From positions 186,001 through 250,000 of the forward strand of contig MAAJ01000006.1 in the NCBI GenBank assembly GCA_002163085.1: a stretch of DNA of 64,000 bases, given 5' to 3'. The DNA comes from Methylophaga sp. 42_25_T18. GTDB taxonomy: Bacteria > Pseudomonadota > Gammaproteobacteria > Nitrosococcales > Methylophagaceae. The position numbers and the translations under genes are program-made. Below are positions 36,383 through 45,664 of the stretch, one piece after another (within the stretch, counting starts at the first letter, position 1; the number at the start of each line of letters is the position of its first letter). Below the pieces are notes generated by a model. The model ran no database searches. It was not told the DNA's origin and saw nothing but the letters and a program-made list of their open reading frames with translations.

Positions 36383-37342
36383 ATGATTTCCAAGCAATCA
36401 ACATCCAATCAAGTGCAATTTCTTGATATCTCAGCAGCGCAAGCTGGACAACGTATAGATAACTTCCTCCTTACACTGGAGAAAGGTGTCCCTAAAAGCC
36501 GAATTTATCGCGCTATTCGTAAGGGCGAAGTTAGAGTAAATAAGGGACGAATCAAACAAACCTATCGAATTAAAGAAGGTGACAGCATTCGTGTTCCACC
36601 ACTTCGAACTGCTGAAAAGACGGCACTCACTTCTGTTAGTAATTCAATGAGACAACTGTTAAACGACAGTGTACTACTTGAGGATGATGATTTACTCGTA
36701 TTGAACAAACCGGCGGGCTTAGCCGTACATGCCGGCAGTAATATTCAGCAAGGAGTCATTGAAGCATTACGAATCATTCGTGCTGAATTGCCTTATCTCG
36801 AACTGGTCCACCGTCTGGATCGTGATACTTCCGGCGTTTTATTATTAGCAAAAAGTCGCGCTGCACTGTTGAATCTCCAACAGCAACTGCTCGATCACGA
36901 TATGAACAAACGTTACTTGACCTTATTAAAAGGTGGCTGGGATAAACAAGAAATGTTGGTTGAACAGCCACTAAGAAAAAATACCGTTTCTTCTGGTGAG
37001 CGCATGGTTAGGGTGGACCCTGAAGGCAAATATGCTAAAACCGTCTTTATTCCACGAAAAAAATTCCACCAAGCACAATTAACTGAGGTAGTGTTATATA
37101 CCGGCCGAACCCATCAGATTCGTGTTCATGCTGACCACATTAATCATCCTTTAGCGGGTGATGATAAATATGGTCAACGCACATTTAATAAAGAAATGAA
37201 AAAATTTGGTTTAAAACGTTTATTCCTGCATGCGTGGAAACTCGGCATTACGCACCCTGGCACTGGCGAACCAATAGAACTTGAAGCCCCACTACCCGCA
37301 ACATTAGAAAATGTACTGAATAAACTTGGAGAGCAAACATGA
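36383..37342 (+). CDS. rluC: 23S rRNA pseudouridine synthase RluC
   Basis: A 319-aa RluA-family enzyme that makes pseudouridines in 23S rRNA (positions 955, 2504 and 2580 in E. coli). An S4 RNA-binding domain (about 18-75, RIDNFLLTLEKGVPKSRIYRAIRKGEVRVN) precedes the catalytic domain with LVHRLDRDTSGVLLLAKS, which carries the active aspartate. The last part has YTGRTHQIRVHADHINHPLAGD. Its position divergent from rne is the usual gammaproteobacterial arrangement for rluC. The ATGA overlap with the next gene indicates an operon. Confidence 0.92.
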   Translation: MISKQSTSNQVQFLDISAAQAGQRIDNFLLTLEKGVPKSRIYRAIRKGEVRVNKGRIKQTYRIKEGDSIRVPPLRTAEKTALTSVSNSMRQLLNDSVLLEDDDLLVLNKPAGLAVHAGSNIQQGVIEALRIIRAELPYLELVHRLDRDTSGVLLLAKSRAALLNLQQQLLDHDMNKRYLTLLKGGWDKQEMLVEQPLRKNTVSSGERMVRVDPEGKYAKTVFIPRKKFHQAQLTEVVLYTGRTHQIRVHADHINHPLAGDDKYGQRTFNKEMKKFGLKRLFLHAWKLGITHPGTGEPIELEAPLPATLENVLNKLGEQT

Positions 37343-37989
37343 AGCCCTATCAATTAATCGTCTTTGATTGGGATGGCACACTGATGGATTCAACGGCCCA
37401 TATTGTTAACTGTATGCAGCAAGCGATCAGCGCACTTGAATTACCAAGCTTAACGGACAGCGCCATTAGTCACATTATCGGACTAGGTCTGGATGAAGCT
37501 GTTTTGACCCTATACCCAGATGCTGACCAAAACTTAATCACAACACTGGCCGATAAATATCGCCAAGTTTGGCTAAATAGTCCCCATGAAACACCTTTAT
37601 TTGAGAATGCCCGCGAGTTGATTCAACAATTAGCTGACAACGATTATTTGCTCGCTGTCGCCACCGGGAAAAGTCGACGAGGATTAGATAAGGTATTAAC
37701 AGCAACAGGTTTGACTGATTATTTTCATGCCACTCGTTGTGCGGATGAATGTCACTCAAAACCACATCCTCAGATGCTTGAAGAATTGATGGGTCACCTC
37801 GGCGTTGAAAAACAGCATACCTTAATGATCGGTGATACCGAATTCGACTTACAAATGGCTCATAATGCCGGCGCTCACAGCCTTGCCATCAGCCACGGTG
37901 CTCATAGCATTGAAACTCTACAAGCATGTCAACCAAAAGCGATTGTTGATGATCTTCATCAAGTTGAACAATGGCTAAATAACTTGTAG
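37339..37989 (+). CDS. HAD-family phosphatase (phosphoglycolate phosphatase-like)
   Basis: A 216-aa HAD hydrolase. Motif I is VFDWDGTLMDS with nucleophile D10 and D12, motif II AVATGKSRRGLDKVL, motif III the KPHPQM lysine and motif IV MIGDTEFDLQMA. The four-helix cap between residues 15 and 85 makes it a subfamily IA enzyme acting on a small phosphorylated metabolite. A HAD gene next to rluC is common; the substrate is not known. It overlaps rluC by 4 bases. Confidence 0.87.
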   Translation: MKPYQLIVFDWDGTLMDSTAHIVNCMQQAISALELPSLTDSAISHIIGLGLDEAVLTLYPDADQNLITTLADKYRQVWLNSPHETPLFENARELIQQLADNDYLLAVATGKSRRGLDKVLTATGLTDYFHATRCADECHSKPHPQMLEELMGHLGVEKQHTLMIGDTEFDLQMAHNAGAHSLAISHGAHSIETLQACQPKAIVDDLHQVEQWLNNL

Positions 37990-38043
37990 TCAGACATTTG
38001 CTATCATGTCGCAATAATTTATAATTTTCTGGGATAAGACTAT

Positions 38044-39021
38044 ATGGCTACATTCGGCGACTTTCCACCAAATAGCAATGGGAGTAACTCCCAACCAACG
38101 TCTGATTCATGGGAGCGTCAAGTCATTGAAGATTTAGCCTTTGCCGCTTTAAAAGAACAACGTAATAGTCGTCGTTGGGGTTATGTTTTTAAAGGTTTAA
38201 TCCTGCTGTATTTAGTTGCGATTATGATGTTGATGATTCCATCTGGCGATCTGCCTGCCAGTAAAATGGAACATACTGCACTCGTCGATATTCAAGGTGT
38301 TATTGCAGCCAATGCCGATGCCAATGCCGATACCATCGTAACGGGAATTCGAAACGCTTTCGACAGTGATCAAGCTAAAGGCCTCATCCTAAGGTTAAAT
38401 ACCCCAGGTGGTAGTCCAGTTCAGGCTGGTGTTATCAATGATGAAATCAAACGGTTACAAGCCACACGCCCTGACTTTCCTGTCTATGCGGTAATACAAG
38501 ATATTTGTGCTTCTGGTGGTTATTACATTGCTGCTGCTGCCGATGAGATATATGCAGACAAAGCTAGTATTGTTGGTTCAATCGGTGTGCGTATGGACAG
38601 CTTCGGTTTTACTGGCACTATGGAAAAGTTAGGCGTGGAACGCCGTCTACTCACTGCCGGCGAACATAAAGGTTTTCTCGATCCTTTCTTGCCAGTGCAA
38701 CAAGCCGATGTCGATCACGTGACATCTATGCTTGATAATATTCACCAGCAATTTATTAATGTCGTTAAAACTGGCCGTGGTGACCGACTAGGCAATGATC
38801 CTAAATTATTCACTGGACTGGTTTGGTCTGGAGAACAAGCCTTACCCTTAGGTTTAATTGATGGTCTAGCCAATAGCAGCCATGTTGCCCGTGAGATTAT
38901 TGGCGCTGAAGAGATCGTTGACTATACTCCTCGGCCTAACTATCTTGATCGTTTTGCTGGTAAATTAGGCGCAAGTTTAAGCCAAATGATGTTGCAATCA
39001 TCAACTTTAGGGATGCACTGA
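38044..39021 (+). CDS. sppA: Signal peptide peptidase SppA-type (S49 family) protease
   Basis: A 325-aa membrane serine protease of the short, single-domain S49 type. An N-terminal soluble stretch is followed by one membrane helix (about 55-76, GLILLYLVAIMMLMI). The catalytic domain has LILRLNTPGGSPVQAG, the serine in CASGGYYIAAAADEIYA and the lysine in DKASIVGSIGV. It degrades leftover signal peptides and perhaps membrane proteins. It lies 54 bases after the HAD gene and directly before a 47-aa ORF. Confidence 0.88.
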   Translation: MATFGDFPPNSNGSNSQPTSDSWERQVIEDLAFAALKEQRNSRRWGYVFKGLILLYLVAIMMLMIPSGDLPASKMEHTALVDIQGVIAANADANADTIVTGIRNAFDSDQAKGLILRLNTPGGSPVQAGVINDEIKRLQATRPDFPVYAVIQDICASGGYYIAAAADEIYADKASIVGSIGVRMDSFGFTGTMEKLGVERRLLTAGEHKGFLDPFLPVQQADVDHVTSMLDNIHQQFINVVKTGRGDRLGNDPKLFTGLVWSGEQALPLGLIDGLANSSHVAREIIGAEEIVDYTPRPNYLDRFAGKLGASLSQMMLQSSTLGMH

Positions 39022-39022
39022 T

Positions 39023-39166
39023 ATGAATGATAACGATACATTCCAACAAATGAGCGAACAGGAACAAGCTGAACGCAAAGAGTTATTTCGTTATACCGAC
39101 TTGGCGCATCCCTTAATGCAAGTCTTGTTTAATTTGCAACTTAACGCTCCTTCAGAAGCAGAATAA
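39023..39166 (+). CDS. Small hypothetical protein between sppA and the HDOD gene
   Basis: A 47-aa ORF, MNDNDTFQQMSEQEQAERKE at the start, then LFRYTDLAHPLMQVLFNLQL and an acidic end (APSEAE). It begins one base after the sppA stop and ends 3 bases before the next gene. That tight packing and protein-like composition support it being real. It has no signal peptide and one short hydrophobic patch. I do not recognise it. It has no strong ribosome site, so it may be read by reinitiation from sppA. Confidence 0.5.
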   Translation: MNDNDTFQQMSEQEQAERKELFRYTDLAHPLMQVLFNLQLNAPSEAE

Positions 39167-39169
39167 CTT

Positions 39170-40012
39170 ATGGCTCTTACTCCAGAAACACTAGTCAACA
39201 AATCGCTTAAGTTGGTTTCACCACCAAGTACTTACGCTCAACTCGATGCGTTAGTCAAAGATCCCAATAGCTCCGCTGAAGATATTAGTGAAGTGATAAA
39301 CACCGATCCAGCATTGGTTACTCGGCTACTTAAAGTTGTGAATAGCCCTTTTTACGGATTTCCATCGCAAATCAATACTATTTCTCGTGCAATTACCATC
39401 ATAGGCACCCGAGAACTCACTCACTTGGTATTAGCCACCTCGGTCATTGATGCATTTAAAGGTATACCGAGTTCATTAATAAATATGACGGAGTTCTGGC
39501 GTCACAGTCTCGCTTGTGCCATTGCCGCAAAATATCTCGCTAAAGAATGTGGTCAACGTGCCACTGAACGTTACTTTATTTCTGGTCTACTGCAAAACAT
39601 TGGTTCTTTGGTTATTTACCAGTCTGTGCCTGAACTTGCCAGAGAAGCAATCAATAGTGCCAAGTTTGGTAATGAAGTTATCTATAAAGCCGAACAACGC
39701 ATACTTGGTTTTGATCACACCGATGTGGGTCAAGCCTTAGTCAAAGCATGGCGTTTACCACATTCCCTAGAAGAAGTAGTCAAATGTCACCACACACCAT
39801 CACAATCGGTTAACTTCCCGTTAGAAGTCGCCGTGGTGCACATCGCTGATATTATCGTCAGCTCCGCTCAGCTTGGTCATAGCGGTGATAGCCATGTGCC
39901 ACCACTTGATCCTGATGCTTGGGAACTACTTGGCTTAGATGAAAAAGTCATCCCAGATCTTGTAAAAGAACTGGTTCAGCAACTTGATGAGCTGGCCAAG
40001 TTACTGACCTAA
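39170..40012 (+). CDS. HDOD domain signalling protein
   Basis: A 280-aa single-domain HDOD protein. Family patterns include ISEVINTDPALVTRLLKVVNSPFYGFPSQINTISRAI split over residues 39-76, IIGTRELTHLVLATSVID and FWRHSLACAIAAKYLA, with the degenerate HD helix region FISGLLQNIGSLVIYQ and GFDHTDVGQALVKAWRLP. HDOD domains are HD-like but usually lack phosphohydrolase activity and act in signalling. No second domain is attached. It closes the rluC-HAD-sppA cluster before adk. Confidence 0.87.
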   Translation: MALTPETLVNKSLKLVSPPSTYAQLDALVKDPNSSAEDISEVINTDPALVTRLLKVVNSPFYGFPSQINTISRAITIIGTRELTHLVLATSVIDAFKGIPSSLINMTEFWRHSLACAIAAKYLAKECGQRATERYFISGLLQNIGSLVIYQSVPELAREAINSAKFGNEVIYKAEQRILGFDHTDVGQALVKAWRLPHSLEEVVKCHHTPSQSVNFPLEVAVVHIADIIVSSAQLGHSGDSHVPPLDPDAWELLGLDEKVIPDLVKELVQQLDELAKLLT

Positions 40013-40068
40013 GTAAAATAACAATAACTCAACTTAGCAAACATACACATATTTGAAAGAGGCAATTC

Positions 40069-40716
40069 ATGAGAACAGTATTATTAGGTGCACCTGGATC
40101 CGGTAAAGGCACACAAGGCGTTGTATTATCAAAAAAATACAATATCCCACAAATTTCTACTGGTGATTTATTACGTGCCGCTGTCAGTGCTGGCTCTGAA
40201 CTGGGCAAAAAAGCCAAAACGGCTATGGATGCTGGAGCCTTAGTCTCTGATGACATTGTTATTGGCTTAATTCGTGAACGTATATCTGATAACGACGCCA
40301 AAAACGGCTACATTCTTGATGGCTTTCCTCGTAATATTGTCCAAGCCGAAGCCTTGGATGCCATGTTGGAAGAACTTGATCAGCCATTACAAGGCGTGGT
40401 CTTACTTGATGTTGCTTTTGAAGAATTAATGCAACGTTTAACCGGTCGTCGCACCTGTAAAGACTGCGGTGCTATCTATAATGTGCACCTTTCACCACCG
40501 AAAACTGCCGATCATTGTGACGCTTGTAACGGTGAGTTATTTCAACGCGCGGATGATAATGAAGAAACAATTGGTAATCGGCTAAACGTATACCAAGACC
40601 AAACAGCACCCTTAATCGGTTATTACGGTGATCAAGATAAACTTCATTCGATTGCTGGAACCGGTAATATCGATGACATCACTACCGCCGTTGGTGCGAT
40701 TTTCGATACCCTTTAA
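40069..40716 (+). CDS. adk: Adenylate kinase
   Basis: A 215-aa enzyme balancing ATP, ADP and AMP. The P-loop is GAPGSGKGTQ (7-16), followed by QISTGDLLRAAV, DGFPRNIVQAEAL and the long-form LID at about 122-160. The LID contains four cysteines (CKDC and CDAC) that can bind zinc, a feature of many but not all bacterial long-form kinases (E. coli Adk lacks it). AAAGAGG precedes the ATG by 8 bases. A strong terminator follows. Confidence 0.96.
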   Translation: MRTVLLGAPGSGKGTQGVVLSKKYNIPQISTGDLLRAAVSAGSELGKKAKTAMDAGALVSDDIVIGLIRERISDNDAKNGYILDGFPRNIVQAEALDAMLEELDQPLQGVVLLDVAFEELMQRLTGRRTCKDCGAIYNVHLSPPKTADHCDACNGELFQRADDNEETIGNRLNVYQDQTAPLIGYYGDQDKLHSIAGTGNIDDITTAVGAIFDTL

Positions 40717-40722
40717 TATATA

Positions 40723-40757
40723 AAACCAGCCCTTAGTGACACACGAAGGGCTGGTTT
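40723..40757 (+). terminator. Intrinsic terminator after adk
   Basis: AAACCAGCCCTT pairs perfectly with AAGGGCTGGTTT around an 11-base loop, starting 6 bases after the adk stop. The tail is only TTTCC on the plus strand, so release could be moderate. The A-rich left flank gives a T-rich tail on the minus strand as well. Confidence 0.8.
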
Positions 40758-40791
40758 CCACTTAAAACATTCCAACTTTTATCCCACTTCC

Positions 40792-41652
40792 ATGGCTAAT
40801 ATTCTCGCGGTAGGCATAGCAACGTTAGATATCATTAATACCGTTGAGTCATATCCAGCTGAAGATGAGGAAGTTCGTGCATTATCACAACGGCAAGCAC
40901 GTGGAGGCAATGCAACTAATACCCTCGTCGTATTAAGCCAGCTTGGTCATCACGGCTGTTGGGCAGGCGTAATCATTGATGAGCCCGATGTCCAACTCAT
41001 TAAACAAGACTTAGCCTCATTTAATATCGATTTTTCAGCCTGCACAGTGCTGAACTCCGGCAAAATGCCAACATCCTATATCAGCCTCAGCAAAGAAAGC
41101 GGCAGTCGCACTATCGTGCATCACCGTGATTGCCCGGAGTTTTCATTTACCGACTTTCAGAAAATTGATCTCCAGCCATTTGATTGGGTTCATTTTGAAG
41201 GTCGAAATGTAGACGAAACATTGAACATGTTCAAATGGCTTAAGCAACATTATCCCGACTTGCCCTTTTCCTTAGAAGTTGAAAAACCACGGGCCAATAT
41301 CGAATCATTATTCGACTACCCACATTTTTTAATGTTTTCTCAACAATATGCACTGGCTAAAGGCTATGAAACGGCCAGCGCATTATTACAAGCTCTACCA
41401 ACGACTATTTCAGCAAGCTGTACTTGGGGGGAGCTAGGCGCTTGGGCAATAAATAATGCTAATATTGTTAGCAGTCCTGCATATCCACCAGCAAACATCG
41501 TTGATACGCTAGGTGCCGGCGATACCTTTAACGCGGGTTTAATCTCTGCATTACTACAGCAGAAAACCATTAAACAAGCATTAACCCAAGCTTGCCAACT
41601 GGCTGGACATAAATGTGGTCAGCTAGGCTTTGCCAACTTAATAAACGGATAA
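40792..41652 (+). CDS. PfkB-family sugar kinase, ketohexokinase-like
   Basis: A 286-aa ribokinase-fold kinase. The start ILAVGIATLDIINTVESYP, the substrate region RALSQRQARGGNATNTLVVL and the C-terminal anion hole and catalytic base in VDTLGAGDTFNAGLISALL are clear. The RGGNATN pattern after a paired acidic stretch (PAEDEEVR) is closer to ketohexokinases than to ribokinase or phosphofructokinase. Fructose or a related ketose is a guess from this similarity. It follows the adk terminator and precedes the Rieske gene by 14 bases. Confidence 0.8.
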   Translation: MANILAVGIATLDIINTVESYPAEDEEVRALSQRQARGGNATNTLVVLSQLGHHGCWAGVIIDEPDVQLIKQDLASFNIDFSACTVLNSGKMPTSYISLSKESGSRTIVHHRDCPEFSFTDFQKIDLQPFDWVHFEGRNVDETLNMFKWLKQHYPDLPFSLEVEKPRANIESLFDYPHFLMFSQQYALAKGYETASALLQALPTTISASCTWGELGAWAINNANIVSSPAYPPANIVDTLGAGDTFNAGLISALLQQKTIKQALTQACQLAGHKCGQLGFANLING

Positions 41653-41666
41653 CCAAAGATAGTCCA

Positions 41667-42029
41667 ATGGCCAATTATTTTTTATGTAATGAAACTGAAC
41701 TACCTAACTATCAGGCCCGTAGCTTCAGTGTGGAAACGGCACAAGGTGCCATTGAGCTATTTTTAGTCCGACAAGACCGTCGAATTCGAGCTTACCTAAA
41801 CAATTGCCCTCACCTTAGTATTCCTCTCAATTGGCAGCCTGATGAATTTTTATCACTCGAAGGTACTCATATTCAATGTTCCACCCATGGTGCCTTATTT
41901 ACCATGGAAGAAGGTCATTGCATCGCGGGACCATGTACAGGACAAAGCCTCACACCCTTAACAATTGAACAACAAGATGACGGAAAAATAGTGCTGCAAC
42001 ATAAGTCTGATTCGCATCAACAGCCTTGA
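41667..42029 (+). CDS. Rieske [2Fe-2S] ferredoxin-like protein
   Basis: A 120-aa single-domain Rieske protein starting MANYFLCNETELPNYQARSF. The cluster ligands are in CPHLS and CSTHGALF, giving the C-x-H...C-x2-H pattern of soluble Rieske ferredoxins. It has no signal peptide or helix, so it is cytoplasmic and probably an electron carrier or oxygenase-type component. The open frame extends upstream to 41613, but the ATG at 41667 fits family length and avoids overlapping the kinase. It is 47 bases before mshE. Confidence 0.87.
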   Translation: MANYFLCNETELPNYQARSFSVETAQGAIELFLVRQDRRIRAYLNNCPHLSIPLNWQPDEFLSLEGTHIQCSTHGALFTMEEGHCIAGPCTGQSLTPLTIEQQDDGKIVLQHKSDSHQQP

Positions 42030-42076
42030 TGTGACAGAATTCACATTATTGTCTTTTTGACGGAACGACTGCCTTA

Positions 42077-43828
42077 ATGGATCTCAAAAAACGAATTCGC
42101 ATCGGTGACTTACTGATAGAAAATAAAGTCATCTCCGAAACGCAATTAACTACCGCACTTGCAGAGCAGAAAAAGACCCGTCGTAAGCTGGGTAAAACGC
42201 TGATCGATTTAGCTTATATACAAGAGTCCCAACTCCTTACCTTATTATCACAGCAGCTCAAAATTCCTTATCTCGAACTGCAACACTACCCTATTGATCA
42301 TGAGGTATTAAAACAATTACCCGAAATACTTGCCCGCCGTTTTCGAGCTATTGCGTTAAAAGAAGATAATGGCAAGATATTGGTCGGCATGACCGATCCA
42401 ACCGATATCTATGCTTATGATGAAATCAGCAAAGTGCTCAAACGTTCCATCGATCTTGCTGCGATCAGTGAAGCGGACTTATTACACCAGCTCGAAACGG
42501 GCTACCGAAAAACTGACGAGATCGACTCACTAGCAGAAGTGTTAGACGTTCAGCTGTCAGAACATGACTTTGATCTCAGTGCAATAACAGAATCAACCAG
42601 TACTGCTGACGCGCCTGTTGTCAGGTTATTGCAAGCTATTCTTGAAGATGCGGTGGGTATGAAGGCCTCTGATATTCATATTGAACCAGACAGTAATGTG
42701 CTACGCATACGCCAACGCGTTGATGGTTTATTGCAAGAACAGATTGTTGATGAAACTAGAATCGCAACCGCATTAACCTCACGCCTGAAATTGATGGCGG
42801 GCTTGAACATTTCAGAAAGACGCTTACCTCAAGATGGGCGTTTTAATATCAAAGTTAAAAATAAAAACATTGATGTTCGCCTGTCGACCATGCCGATGGT
42901 GCACGGTGAATCGGTAGTGATGCGGTTACTTGACCATTCACAAGGTTTATTGAACTTTACTAAACTTGGCATACCAAGCTCGATCCTTCAACCCCTACAA
43001 AGCATCATTAATAAGCCCCATGGTTTAGTTTTGGTCACTGGGCCAACAGGTAGCGGTAAAACCACAACGCTCTATGCCGCACTCAACGAAATCAATTCTC
43101 CTAGCAGCAAAATTATTACTGCTGAAGATCCAGTGGAATATCAACTTCCAAGAATCAATCAGGTTCAGATCCATGAAAAAATCGGCTTAAGCTTCCCGAC
43201 TGTATTGCGTACTGCATTACGTCAAGATCCCGATGTCATTTTAATCGGTGAAATGCGCGATCAAGAAACGGTTGAAATTGGCCTACGAGCCGCCATGACG
43301 GGCCACTTAGTTTTTTCTACCTTACACACTAATGATGCTGTCAGTACCGTGAGTCGCTTGCTTGATATGGGCGCAGAAGGTTTCTTGGTTGCCTCGTCTT
43401 TACAGGCTGTGCTCGCTCAACGCTTAATTCGACGCCTCTGTGCAGATTGTAAAACACTCAAAACTTTAGAGCCTCAAGAGAAACTGCTGTTAGAGCAAGT
43501 CGTAGGTCCACAAGCATCGTGGCCGGACTTCTATGAACACAAAGGCTGTAATAAATGTCATAACACCGGTTATCACGGACGAATTGGTGTCTACGAGTTA
43601 TTGGTAATGACAGCTGAATTGTCAGCAAGTTTACACAAAGATGATAACGCTAGCTTTATTGAACTAGCCAAACAGCAAGCCGGATTTATTAGCTTGACTG
43701 AAAATGCAATTGAGTTAGCCAAACAAGGTGTGACAACCTTAGAAGAAGTATTACGTATTGCTGGAGACATCGATATAAGTCATGAGCAAACCGTGCTTCC
43801 AGCCTCTAGCCTAGCAGCTGAAGTTTAA
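42077..43828 (+). CDS. mshE: MSHA-type pilus extension ATPase MshE
   Basis: A 583-aa hexameric secretion/pilus ATPase of the GspE/PilB family. The N-terminal domain has two copies of the MshEN pattern, RIGDLLIENKVI at about 7-18 and KLGKTLIDLAYI at about 37-48, which in MshE relatives binds c-di-GMP. The ATPase core has Walker A GPTGSGKTTTLYA, the Asp box DPVEYQLP, Walker B VILIGEMRDQETVEI and a four-cysteine zinc site (CADC, CNKC). It heads the pilus cluster; its usual upstream partners mshH-N are not adjacent. Confidence 0.9.
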   Translation: MDLKKRIRIGDLLIENKVISETQLTTALAEQKKTRRKLGKTLIDLAYIQESQLLTLLSQQLKIPYLELQHYPIDHEVLKQLPEILARRFRAIALKEDNGKILVGMTDPTDIYAYDEISKVLKRSIDLAAISEADLLHQLETGYRKTDEIDSLAEVLDVQLSEHDFDLSAITESTSTADAPVVRLLQAILEDAVGMKASDIHIEPDSNVLRIRQRVDGLLQEQIVDETRIATALTSRLKLMAGLNISERRLPQDGRFNIKVKNKNIDVRLSTMPMVHGESVVMRLLDHSQGLLNFTKLGIPSSILQPLQSIINKPHGLVLVTGPTGSGKTTTLYAALNEINSPSSKIITAEDPVEYQLPRINQVQIHEKIGLSFPTVLRTALRQDPDVILIGEMRDQETVEIGLRAAMTGHLVFSTLHTNDAVSTVSRLLDMGAEGFLVASSLQAVLAQRLIRRLCADCKTLKTLEPQEKLLLEQVVGPQASWPDFYEHKGCNKCHNTGYHGRIGVYELLVMTAELSASLHKDDNASFIELAKQQAGFISLTENAIELAKQGVTTLEEVLRIAGDIDISHEQTVLPASSLAAEV

Positions 43829-43843
43829 ATCACTGCACCCATT

Positions 43844-45073
43844 ATGCCTATATACGAATACAAAGGTCGTAACCCCCAAGGTGAAGTTGTTAAAGGCCAA
43901 TTAGAAGGCACATCCACCAGTGAAATTGCATCACATTTGATGAATACCGGCATTACGCCGATAGATATTCATGAATTAGTGGTCCAGCAAACCGATGCCC
44001 TACAAAATTTACAACAAGCGTTATTTAACCGAGCACCCGATATTAACGAGCTGCTCATGTTCAGCCGCCAAATGGCAACCTTATTAAAAGCGGGCATCTC
44101 TATCTTGCCAGCACTGCGTGGTTTAACCTCGCATATGACCCATGCAGGTATGGCCAATGCGCTAGAAGACATTGCCAATGATCTTGAAAGTGGTCATACA
44201 CTTGCTGCCAGCATGCAACAACATCCACGCATTTTTTCAACCTTGTTTGCCAGCATGGTGAATGTCGGTGAAAATACCGGTCAATTAGATCAAGCCTTCC
44301 TGCAAATTCACCAATATTTAGAGATCGATAAAGAAACTAAAGACCGTATAAAAGCAGCTACTCGTTATCCTATCTTTGTCTTTATCGCCATGGCCATTGC
44401 CATGGGTGTGATCAATTTGTTTGTTATTCCTGCTTTTGCCAGCGTGTTTGCCGGTTTTGGCAGTGACTTACCTTGGGCTACTAAAATTCTGATGACCACA
44501 TCGGAATTTAGCATTAACTACTGGCACTATATCCTCGTGGCATTAGTCATCTTGATCGTCAGCGGCAAACATTATCTCAACTCCGAGAAAGGTCAATATC
44601 AATGGGATCGCTACAAACTTAAAATACCGCTTGTCGGTAGTATCATCGAGCGGGCGACGTTATCACGCTTTGCACGTGCATTTTCTATGGCCTTTCGTGC
44701 TGGTGTGCCGATTACCCAAACTCTCGTCATTGTCAGTCGAGCCGTGGACAATACGTTTATCGAAAAACGTATCTTATCGATGCGTGATGGCTTAGAACAT
44801 GGCGAATCGTTAACCCAAACAGCGATTGCCAGTAACTTATTTACACCTTTAGTCCTGCAAATGATTTCAGTGGGAGAAGATACGGGTGCAGTTGATGACA
44901 TGTTAGATGAAGTCGCCAACTTCTATGAACGAGAAGTGGACTACGATACCAAACAACTCAGCAGTGCGATTGAGCCCATTATGATTGCCGTTATCGGGGT
45001 GATGGTGTTAATCTTAGCGCTGGGTGTATTTCTGCCGATGTGGGACCTCGCTGGTGCCGCATTTGGTCGTTAA
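43844..45073 (+). CDS. mshG: MSHA-type pilus inner-membrane platform protein MshG
   Basis: A 409-aa GspF/PilC-type polytopic platform protein. It starts PIYEYKGRNPQGEVVKGQLE and has the repeated GspF domain: RQMATLLKAGISILPALRGL at about 82-101 and ARAFSMAFRAGVPITQTLVI at about 280-300, each followed by a membrane helix. The last helix is MIAVIGVMVLILALGVFLPM. It passes energy from MshE to pilin assembly. It begins 15 bases after mshE. Confidence 0.9.
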   Translation: MPIYEYKGRNPQGEVVKGQLEGTSTSEIASHLMNTGITPIDIHELVVQQTDALQNLQQALFNRAPDINELLMFSRQMATLLKAGISILPALRGLTSHMTHAGMANALEDIANDLESGHTLAASMQQHPRIFSTLFASMVNVGENTGQLDQAFLQIHQYLEIDKETKDRIKAATRYPIFVFIAMAIAMGVINLFVIPAFASVFAGFGSDLPWATKILMTTSEFSINYWHYILVALVILIVSGKHYLNSEKGQYQWDRYKLKIPLVGSIIERATLSRFARAFSMAFRAGVPITQTLVIVSRAVDNTFIEKRILSMRDGLEHGESLTQTAIASNLFTPLVLQMISVGEDTGAVDDMLDEVANFYEREVDYDTKQLSSAIEPIMIAVIGVMVLILALGVFLPMWDLAGAAFGR

Positions 45074-45124
45074 TTCGTATATTTGTTCGATCTTAATTAA
45101 TACCATTTATCCAAGGACATTTTG

Positions 45125-45559
45125 ATGAAAAAGCAACAAGGTTTTACTTTAATTGAATTAATCATGGTGATTGTAATTCTAGGAATTTTAGCAGCAACTG
45201 CTTTACCTAAATTTGCCAGCCTGCAAGGTGATGCTCGCTCAGCCTCAATTGATGCTGCTGCCGGAGCAATGAAATCAGCGATGGCGATTGTGCACGCACA
45301 AGCACTTATTAGTAGCATCGAGGCCTTGGCAGATTCTAGTGTAGCTCTAGAAGGCACAACTATTGCCATTAAATATGGCTATCCAACTACTGGCAGTATT
45401 GATGATGCAGCAGGTCTTGGCTCTGCAGATTATTTAAATAGCAGCGGTACTGTCACGATTGTTGGATATACTCCTGCAACTGGTAATTGTCATGCTGTAT
45501 TTGCAGATGCAACGTCATCAACTGTTGCAACGGTAACTGCAGATACTGGCGGATGTTAA
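45125..45559 (+). CDS. mshA: Type IV pilin of the MSHA family (probable major pilin)
   Basis: A 144-aa prepilin. The leader MKKQQG is followed by FTLIELIMVIVILGILAATA, the standard class IV cleavage and assembly helix with Glu5. The C-terminal domain is rich in small residues and has two cysteines near the end (GNCHAV and GGC), forming the likely D-region disulfide. I prefer ATG at 45125 over the TTG at 45122 because AAGGA is then 7 bases away. Identical architecture is shared by MshA and MshB; the hairpin that follows fits strong expression of a major subunit. Confidence 0.85.
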   Translation: MKKQQGFTLIELIMVIVILGILAATALPKFASLQGDARSASIDAAAGAMKSAMAIVHAQALISSIEALADSSVALEGTTIAIKYGYPTTGSIDDAAGLGSADYLNSSGTVTIVGYTPATGNCHAVFADATSSTVATVTADTGGC

Positions 45560-45606
45560 GCAGCAAGCACAGACTGCTCTTCTCGCAATTTATACGTTAA
45601 CATCAA

Positions 45607-45642
45607 AAATATCTACCTACAGACTTCTGTAGGTAGATATTT
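45607..45642 (+). terminator. Hairpin after mshA (terminator or mRNA-stabilising stem)
   Basis: AAATATCTACCTACAG and CTGTAGGTAGATATTT form a perfect 16-bp stem around a 4-base loop, starting 48 bases after the mshA stop. The tail is TTTCCTCC, not a long T run, so partial termination or 3'-end protection is plausible. It would let mshA be made in excess over the minor pilins downstream. Confidence 0.75.
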
Positions 45643-45664
45643 CCTCCATAGCTTTAATATCTAC

